NCBI GenBank assembly: GCA_037439945.1
Contig: JBBIVA010000125.1
Span: 1-11,166 of the forward strand
Length of the DNA stretch: 11,166 nucleotides
Direction of reading: 5' to 3'
Source: CALEUX01 sp037439945
Lineage (GTDB): Bacteria > Bacteroidota > Bacteroidia > Bacteroidales > Marinilabiliaceae
Under the pieces are notes generated by a model. The model searched no databases. It was not told the DNA's origin and saw only the letters and a program-made list of their open reading frames with translations. The position numbers were made by a program, and so were the translations under genes. The first letter of the stretch is position 1; every line of letters starts with the position of its first letter. This document shows, piece by piece, positions 5,404 through 11,166 of the stretch.

Positions 5404-6480
5404 ATGGGTAAGAATTTTAAACGTATATTAAAAATAAGTGTGGCCGTAATTATCCTGGGTATTATAGTAATTCCAAAAACAGGCCTGTTAAGTTTTAATA
5501 ATGAAACACCAACAATACCAGGAAGGAGTGCCGGTGGCGGCTTAACAGTTTCAGCCGAAATTGTTAAGCCCTCCCTTCTTGAACAATCAATAAAGGCGGC
5601 CGGGACTTTACTCCCAAGCGAAGAGGTTGACGTAACAACAGAAATTTCGGGCCTCGTCAGAACTATAAATTTTGAAGAAGGTACCAGGGTAAAAAAAGGT
5701 GACTTACTTATTCGTATTAATGATGATGAATTGCAGGCTCAAAGAGAAAAAGCAATCCATCAAAAAAAACTTATAAAGGAGAAAGTTGAACGACAAAAAT
5801 TTTTACTTGAAAAAGAAGCAGTAAGCAGGGAATCGTTTGATCAGGTTCAAACCGATTTTCTTGTAATCGAATCTGAAATCAGGTTGCTTGATACACGAAT
5901 TGAAAAAACTTATATTAAAGCACCTTTTGATGGAACCATTGGTTTCAGGATGGTTAGCCCCGGAAGTTATTTACAACCAGGCGCCAGGGTTGCCAGGTTG
6001 GTTAAATCTTCACCACTTCGATTGGAGTTTTCAATTCCTGAGCGGCACCAATCAGAAAATTTAACAGGGAAAAACATTTCATTTACTGTTGCCGGATATA
6101 ACAACGAGTTTAATGCAAACATTTATGCCATTGACCCAAAAGTTGATGCCAAAACAAGGTCAATTACCTTAAGGGCAACCTATTTGAATAACGATTTCAA
6201 ACTAATACCCGGTATGTTTGCCAATATTCGCCTGATAATCAACAAAGAAGAAAATGCCATTCAAATTCCCAGTGAAGCTATTATACCCCAAATGGATGGT
6301 GAACGGGTATTTGTTTATAAAAATAAAAAGGCCCAGCTAATAAACATTGTTACAGGTACCAGAACTGAAGAAAGGGTTGCCGTAACAAACGGCCTTTCGG
6401 CGGGTGACACACTCTTAACCTCCGGTATTTTACAATTAAGAACCGGTATGCCTGTAATTATAAATCAGTTGGTTGAATAA
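5404..6480 (+). CDS. RND efflux periplasmic adaptor (membrane fusion protein)
   Basis: Bridges the inner-membrane RND pump and the outer-membrane channel encoded next. The N-terminus has one hydrophobic segment (~9-23) that could be a signal-anchor; there is no lipobox cysteine, so it is probably anchored or secreted rather than lipidated. The two halves of the lipoyl-like domain are at ~75-108 (VDVTTEISGLVRTINFEEGT, KKGDLLIRI) and ~168-202 (YIKAPFDGTIGFRMVSPGSYL), flanking a short helical hairpin (~109-165). A beta-barrel domain (~203-280, LRLEFSIPERH, VDAKTRSITLRATYLN) and a membrane-proximal domain (~285-358) complete it. The length of 358 residues fits the family. It is the first gene of a three-gene operon, with 43 bases to the pump gene. 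Confidence 0.95.
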   Translation: MGKNFKRILKISVAVIILGIIVIPKTGLLSFNNETPTIPGRSAGGGLTVSAEIVKPSLLEQSIKAAGTLLPSEEVDVTTEISGLVRTINFEEGTRVKKGDLLIRINDDELQAQREKAIHQKKLIKEKVERQKFLLEKEAVSRESFDQVQTDFLVIESEIRLLDTRIEKTYIKAPFDGTIGFRMVSPGSYLQPGARVARLVKSSPLRLEFSIPERHQSENLTGKNISFTVAGYNNEFNANIYAIDPKVDAKTRSITLRATYLNNDFKLIPGMFANIRLIINKEENAIQIPSEAIIPQMDGERVFVYKNKKAQLINIVTGTRTEERVAVTNGLSAGDTLLTSGILQLRTGMPVIINQLVE

Positions 6481-6523
6481 TTAAAACAAGCTGACATTTA
6501 CTTAAAAACAGTAGAAAATTAAA

Positions 6524-9500
6524 ATGAGTATATCATCATTAAGTATTCGTCGCCCGGTATTGGCCATTGTCATGAGCCTTTTTTTAATGATAATTGGTGT
6601 TATCGGATTTAATTACCTGGGGGTAAGGGATTACCCAAGCGTTGATCAACCAGTAATTTCTGTGTCAACAAACTTTACGGGGGCCAATGCCGATGTAATT
6701 GAAAGCCAAATTACTGAACCTCTGGAACAGGCCATTAACGGAATCCCGGGTATTCGAAGCATTTCAAGTTCTAGTCAGGATGGGGCAAGCAGGATAACTG
6801 TTGAGTTTAATCTTGAAGTAAACCTGGAAACAGCCGCCAACGATGTTAGGGATAAGGTTTCCGGAGCTATGCGACGATTACCCCCCGATGTTGATCCACC
6901 TGTTGTCGCTAAGGCAGATGCTGATGCCCAACCAATTTTTTCAATAACCTTGTTAAGCCCATCGCGCTCATTAATTGACCTTACTGAATTTGCCGATGTT
7001 AATTTCAAAGAGCGGTTGCAGACAATTTCGGGTGTCAGTAGCGTATTAACCTGGGGAGCAAAAAGATTTGCCATACGCTTATGGATGGAACCATCTAAAC
7101 TCGCTGCATATGGCCTTACCCCTATTGATGTCAGGACCGCACTACTGCGCGAAAACATTGAACTGCCATCGGGCAGGATTGAAGGCAGCAATACTGAATT
7201 AACGGTACGTACCATGGGTAGGTTTACTTCAGTTGAAGATTTTAACCGAATGGTTATTTATCAGGATGGTGATAAAGTTGTACGCTTTTCAGATCTCGGC
7301 AAAGCCGTTGTTGAGGCTGAGAACATGAGAAGTATACTTAAACGTGACGGTGTACCCATGGTTGTAAATGTTTTAATACCACAACCCGGGGCAAATTATA
7401 TTTCAATTGTTGACGAAGCACATGTTAGGCTTGAACAATTAAAAAAAGATCTTCCACCGGATATAACAGCAGAAGTTGGATTTGACAACACACAGTATAT
7501 CAGGGCTTCAATAAATGAAGTTAAAGAAACAATTTATGTGGCATTTGCCCTTGTAGTACTCATTATTTTCTTGTTTCTACGTGATTGGCGCACAACTATT
7601 ATACCTGCCATAGCAATACCGGTATCATTGGTGGGCTCATTTTTTATTATGTATGCTGCCGGTTTTACAATTAACATTTTGACATTACTTGCCCTTGTAT
7701 TGGCAATTGGCTTGGTTGTGGACGATGCAATAGTTGTTATGGAAAACATTTATTCCAAAATAGAAAAGGGAATGGCCCCATACGAGGCCGGAGTTAAAGG
7801 CTCAGCTGAAATATTCTTTGCAGTTATTGCAACCACAATAACATTAGTAGCGGTTTTTTTCCCGATTGTATTTTTGCAGGGTGTAACCGGCAGGTTATTT
7901 CGCGAATTCAGTATAGTTATTGCAGGGGCTGTTATTATTTCTTCCTTTGTTGCACTAACATTAACCCCAATGTTATCGTCGCGCATTTTAAGCTCAAGGG
8001 CTAACAAACATAATAAATTTTATGAAATTACCGAACCATTCTTCAACTGGTTAACCAATTCATATAGAAACAGCCTGGAAGTATTTCTGTCAAGATGGTA
8101 TTGGACCCCATTAATAATGACAAGTGCAATATTATCGATCTGGATGCTTTGGAACAATATTCCTTCAGAGATGGCCCCGCTTGAAGACCGCGCAAACCTG
8201 AGAATAAATTCAACAGCTCCTGAAGGCGCTACATTTGATTATACCTTACGATATTCCGACAAATTGGCTGAACTGGTAAAGGCCGAAGTCCCTGAACAAA
8301 AATCTACCTTTCAGGTGGTTGGTTTGTGGAATACAAATTCTGCATTTTATAATATAACACTAGTTGATGCTTCAGAAAGAAAGAGGTCCCAACAAAAAAT
8401 CGCTGATGAATTAGGCGTAAAAGTACGTAACCTTACAGGGGCGCGTAGTTTTGTTTCCCAGCAACAAACATTTGGTGGCCGGCGTGGCGGATTACCCGTT
8501 CAATATGTTATTCAGGCCCAAAATCTTCAAAAACTAAAAGATATTCTGCCGGTATTTATGGAGCAGGTTGACAATAGTGATTTTTTTCAAACAGCTGATG
8601 TAAATTTAAAATTTACAAAACCCGAAATAAGAATTCATATCGACAGGGAAAAAGCTGCATTACTGGGTGTATCGGTTCAAAATATTGCACAAACCCTTCA
8701 ACTTACGCTAAGTGGGCAGCGACTTGCATATTATATTATGAATGGTAAACAATACCAGGTAATTGGGGAGCTTGAAAGGGAAAATCGTAATAAACCGGCA
8801 GATATAACATCGGTTTATGTCCGAAATAACCAGGGTAACCTTGTTCAGTTAGATAACCTTGTTACAATTGATGAAAGCAGTACCCCACCACAGTTATTTA
8901 GGTATAACCGGTTTGTTTCGGCAACAATATCGGCAGGGTTGGCAAAAGGAGTTACCTTGGGCCAGGGGTTGCAGAAAATGGACAGGATTGCAGAAAATGT
9001 ACTGGATGATACTTACAGTACAGCTTTAGCAGGTGATTCTAAAGATTTTGTAGAAAGCACATCAAGTCTGCTTTTTGCCTTTTTGCTGGCCATAATCTTG
9101 ATTTACCTGGTATTAGCTGCCCAATTTGAGAGTTTTCGTGATCCATTAATAATAATGTTTGCAGTGCCATTGGCCCTATTAGGTGCACTTGTTTCAATTT
9201 GGTATTTTAATCAGACATTGAATATTTTTAGCCAAATTGGTATAATCATGCTTATTGGCCTGGTTTCAAAAAATGGGATTTTAATGGTTGAATTTGCCAA
9301 TCAACGAAAAGCTGCAGGATTAAATGTTAAAATAGCAATAAGGGAAGCTGCCAGTGCAAGGTTCAGGCCAATATTAATGACCAGCCTGTCAACCATTCTT
9401 GGGGTTTTACCTATGGCATTGGCCTGGGGGGCAGGGTCAGAAAGCAGGGTTTCAATGGGTATTGCAGTAGTGGGAGGGCTCATTTTTGCATCTTTACTTA

Positions 9501-9604
9501 CATTATATATTATACCTGCCATATACATAATTGTATCTGAAAAAACAAGGGAAGTAACCAATATTGATACAGATAATAAGGATAATAACCTTGCGGTGGG
9601 TTGA
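6524..9604 (+). CDS. RND multidrug efflux pump, HAE1 (AcrB/MexF-like) permease
   Basis: A proton-driven inner-membrane transporter that exports drugs or other amphiphiles through the adaptor and TolC channel. At 1026 residues it has the full family length: twelve expected membrane helices in two repeats, each with a large periplasmic loop. The opening SISSLSIRRPVLAIVMSLFLMIIGVIGF is typical. The proton-relay residues are present: the Asp pair in IGLVVDDAIVVMENI (residues 400-401, equivalent to AcrB 407-408) and the Lys in GLVSKNGILMVEF (residue 916, equivalent to AcrB 940). The porter-domain motif TNFTGANADVIESQITEPLEQAINGIPG is intact. The sequence suggests a functional pump, but the substrate cannot be read from it. 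Twenty-three bases separate it from the channel gene. Confidence 0.97.
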   Translation: MSISSLSIRRPVLAIVMSLFLMIIGVIGFNYLGVRDYPSVDQPVISVSTNFTGANADVIESQITEPLEQAINGIPGIRSISSSSQDGASRITVEFNLEVNLETAANDVRDKVSGAMRRLPPDVDPPVVAKADADAQPIFSITLLSPSRSLIDLTEFADVNFKERLQTISGVSSVLTWGAKRFAIRLWMEPSKLAAYGLTPIDVRTALLRENIELPSGRIEGSNTELTVRTMGRFTSVEDFNRMVIYQDGDKVVRFSDLGKAVVEAENMRSILKRDGVPMVVNVLIPQPGANYISIVDEAHVRLEQLKKDLPPDITAEVGFDNTQYIRASINEVKETIYVAFALVVLIIFLFLRDWRTTIIPAIAIPVSLVGSFFIMYAAGFTINILTLLALVLAIGLVVDDAIVVMENIYSKIEKGMAPYEAGVKGSAEIFFAVIATTITLVAVFFPIVFLQGVTGRLFREFSIVIAGAVIISSFVALTLTPMLSSRILSSRANKHNKFYEITEPFFNWLTNSYRNSLEVFLSRWYWTPLIMTSAILSIWMLWNNIPSEMAPLEDRANLRINSTAPEGATFDYTLRYSDKLAELVKAEVPEQKSTFQVVGLWNTNSAFYNITLVDASERKRSQQKIADELGVKVRNLTGARSFVSQQQTFGGRRGGLPVQYVIQAQNLQKLKDILPVFMEQVDNSDFFQTADVNLKFTKPEIRIHIDREKAALLGVSVQNIAQTLQLTLSGQRLAYYIMNGKQYQVIGELERENRNKPADITSVYVRNNQGNLVQLDNLVTIDESSTPPQLFRYNRFVSATISAGLAKGVTLGQGLQKMDRIAENVLDDTYSTALAGDSKDFVESTSSLLFAFLLAIILIYLVLAAQFESFRDPLIIMFAVPLALLGALVSIWYFNQTLNIFSQIGIIMLIGLVSKNGILMVEFANQRKAAGLNVKIAIREAASARFRPILMTSLSTILGVLPMALAWGAGSESRVSMGIAVVGGLIFASLLTLYIIPAIYIIVSEKTREVTNIDTDNKDNNLAVG

Positions 9605-9627
9605 TAATTCATTATAATATCTAAATT

Positions 9628-10974
9628 ATGTCATATAAATATTTTCTTCTGCTTTTTCTGACAGCTTTTTTTGCTAAAAATGGTAATTCACAGAATAAAT
9701 CAGATAAAATAATCTCTTTACAGGAATGTATTGATTATGGATTGGAAAATAATCCGGCGATAAAAATAGATAGGAACAAAGAACAAATTTCAAACCACAA
9801 TAAGTCCTTACAACCATTTATGCCCGTAATAAGGGGAACCGGCAGGCAAAATTTTTCACAAACAGAGAGTAACCTGACTTATGCATCAGGTGGGGATCGT
9901 GAATTTAAAAATGTAAAATCTGAATCCGTAAATGCAGGTCTCAATTTTTCGTGGAGGCTATTTGATGGATTTGGGATGTTCTCAACTTATAAGAAAAGTA
10001 AAATAACACATTCACTGAGCGTAATTCAGACACGTAGAACTATAGAAAATATAGTTGTTAATATAAGCAACAGTTATTATAATATAATTGTACAACAACG
10101 CCGGGTAGATGCTGCAACTAAAACCCTTGAGCTATCAAAGGAACGGTACAGGATTAATGAAGAGAAATTAAACATAGGATCGGTATCAGGAATGGACCTG
10201 CAACAGGCAAAACTTGATTTTAATTCCGACAGTTCATATCTGGTAAGACAAAAAGAGTTATTAATGAGTTCATATATAAGGTTAAACCGGTTTATGAATG
10301 CCGATTTAAATTTAAACTCATACATTTCAGATACTATTGTTTTAGGAAAACCACTTTTATTAAACGATTTACAAGAAGCTACAATAAATAATAACAGCTC
10401 CCTTTTAGCCGCTTCGCTTGGGATAGTACAATCAAGGGCCGAATTAAAACAGGTCAGGGCTGCACGCTATCCTGCTATTGATTTTGTATCAGGTTATACT
10501 TACAACAAGGCTGAGTCGCCAGCTTCTGTATTAACATTTAATGAATCGAAGGGAATAAATTATGGTTTTGAAGCTTCGGTAGGAATTTTTAATGGTTTCC
10601 AGTTAAACCGGAATATTAAGAACTCAATTATAAATGTTGAGAACAAAGAGCTTGAATATGAAGAAACAAGGCTTGTTGTAATGGCTGAACTCCATACTTT
10701 ATATAATACCTACCTTAATAACCTTATGATGGTTGAATTTGAGAAACAAAACGTTATGGTTTCACAAAATAATCTTGAACTTGCACTCGAAAGATATGAT
10801 TTGGGGGCTTTATCAGGTTTAGGCTTTCGTGAATTTCAACTGAGCTATCTCAATGCCGTTGACAGATCACTGACAGCTTTATACCAGGCAAAAGTAATAG
10901 AATTATCATTACTGGTAATAAGTGGCCAAATGGAAGAGTTCATAGTAAGAATAAATGGTAATGGTGTTAATTAA
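9628..10974 (+). CDS. TolC-family outer-membrane efflux protein
   Basis: Forms the outer-membrane and periplasmic tunnel of the tripartite pump. A signal peptide is visible (MSYKYFLLLFLTAFFAKNGNSQ, likely cleaved near residue 22). Two outer-membrane efflux protein repeats follow: ~28-220, starting ISLQECIDYGLENNPAIKIDRN with the ISNSYYNIIVQQRRVDAATKTLELSKERY helix, and ~240-440, with LELALERYDLGALSGLGFREFQLSYLNAV. These are long amphipathic helices separated by beta segments such as NAGLNFSWRLFDGF and GFEASVGIFNGFQ, as in TolC. There is no lipobox cysteine, so it is not an OprM-type lipoprotein. The length of 448 residues is normal. Last gene of the operon. Confidence 0.95.
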   Translation: MSYKYFLLLFLTAFFAKNGNSQNKSDKIISLQECIDYGLENNPAIKIDRNKEQISNHNKSLQPFMPVIRGTGRQNFSQTESNLTYASGGDREFKNVKSESVNAGLNFSWRLFDGFGMFSTYKKSKITHSLSVIQTRRTIENIVVNISNSYYNIIVQQRRVDAATKTLELSKERYRINEEKLNIGSVSGMDLQQAKLDFNSDSSYLVRQKELLMSSYIRLNRFMNADLNLNSYISDTIVLGKPLLLNDLQEATINNNSSLLAASLGIVQSRAELKQVRAARYPAIDFVSGYTYNKAESPASVLTFNESKGINYGFEASVGIFNGFQLNRNIKNSIINVENKELEYEETRLVVMAELHTLYNTYLNNLMMVEFEKQNVMVSQNNLELALERYDLGALSGLGFREFQLSYLNAVDRSLTALYQAKVIELSLLVISGQMEEFIVRINGNGVN

Positions 10975-11037
10975 ACCCGTATTATCCTAAGGGCCCAATA
11001 TTAATAAAAACTAAAGCTTACTTTTACCTTAAGTCCC

Positions 11038-11057
11038 GGTTGCTATAATTGGCAACC
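11038..11057. repeat. Small hairpin downstream of the efflux operon
   Basis: GGTTGC at 11038-11043 is exactly complementary to GCAACC at 11052-11057, with an 8-base loop that may pair further. It is 63 bases past the TolC-family stop. No T-run follows, so it is a poor candidate for an intrinsic terminator. I found no better one for the operon inside the window. Confidence 0.3.
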
Positions 11058-11063
11058 AAATAA

Positions 11064-11085
11064 CAAATTTGGGTTAAATCAGTTA
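11064..11085. repeat. Second repeat module, right copy
   Basis: Matches 384-405 at 21 of 22 positions in the same orientation. AATTTGGGTT at 11066-11075 is exactly complementary to AACCCAAATT at 11110-11119, the start of the adjacent 56-bp repeat, so both modules may fold together as one larger structure. Confidence 0.6.
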
Positions 11086-11109
11086 TTATTGGGTAAAACT
11101 TTTTACATA

Positions 11110-11165
11110 AACCCAAATTAATCAATAGGGGGCGAAGTGTGGGCCGAACTATTTGATTTAATTGG
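11110..11165. repeat. 56-bp palindromic repeat, right copy
   Basis: Direct-orientation copy of 103-158 with 53 of 56 bases identical. The outer arms extend by one pair here, with CCC at 11112-11114 and GGG at 11164-11166. The loop reads GGGGGCGAAGTGTGGGCCGAAC. The repeat reaches the window edge, so its full extent to the right cannot be seen. Confidence 0.8.
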
Positions 11166-11166
11166 G

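Noticed and set aside
6775..8007. Long open frames on the strand opposite the RND pump gene
   Set aside because: They lie wholly within a confidently assigned pump gene with conserved motifs, and their translations show no recognisable family features.
103..11165. Diversity-generating retroelement template/variable repeat pair
   Set aside because: All three differences between the repeats are A in the left copy and G in the right, recalling adenine-directed mutagenesis. However, most adenines are unchanged, only G appears, neither copy is at the 3' end of a gene, and no reverse transcriptase is present.
1..11166. tRNA or rRNA genes and known insertion sequences
   Set aside because: I saw no cloverleaf-compatible segment, no conserved rRNA stretch, and no transposase or integrase reading frame on either strand.

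Overview
The window looks like a chromosomal segment of a low-GC member of the Bacteroidota. Support for this comes from an ECF sigma factor paired with a FecR-type anti-sigma factor whose C-terminus looks like the Bacteroidota-specific domain, an STN plus carboxypeptidase-regulatory-like secreted protein, a DUF4494 protein (a family I know only from this phylum), AT-rich leaders without Shine-Dalgarno sequences, and a TAnnTTTG-type -7 promoter element.

Layout. Bases 1-488 hold no gene but carry a dense series of inverted repeats, including one 56-bp palindromic element that recurs almost unchanged at the right edge (11110-11165). Next comes a three-gene + strand unit (489-3669): ECF sigma factor, membrane anti-sigma factor, and a secreted STN-domain protein that ends without any TonB-receptor barrel. 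A strong bidirectional terminator (3677-3712) separates it from a convergent small gene (3744-3983, - strand) encoding an acyl-carrier-protein-like fold in which the phosphopantetheine serine is replaced by aspartate. Reading away from it is a 153-residue DUF4494 protein made of two clearly duplicated halves (4277-4738).

A 665-bp gap (4739-5403) follows, with one likely terminator and a possible eroded - strand reading frame. The right half (5404-10974) is a tight tripartite efflux operon: periplasmic adaptor, HAE1-type RND pump with intact proton-relay residues, and TolC-type outer-membrane channel. No TetR- or AraR-type regulator lies beside it in the window. Bases 10975-11166 are again non-coding and repeat-bearing.

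How the parts work together. Sigma and FecR should form a cell-surface or envelope signalling pair. The usual input would be the STN domain of a TonB-dependent transducer, but here the only STN protein is soluble or barrel-less, so it may be the input or an effector (inference). The efflux operon is functionally complete alone. The ACP-like and DUF4494 genes have no evident link to either. The most unusual thing in the window is the repeat family that brackets the whole gene block; the ordinary genes can be assigned to known families.
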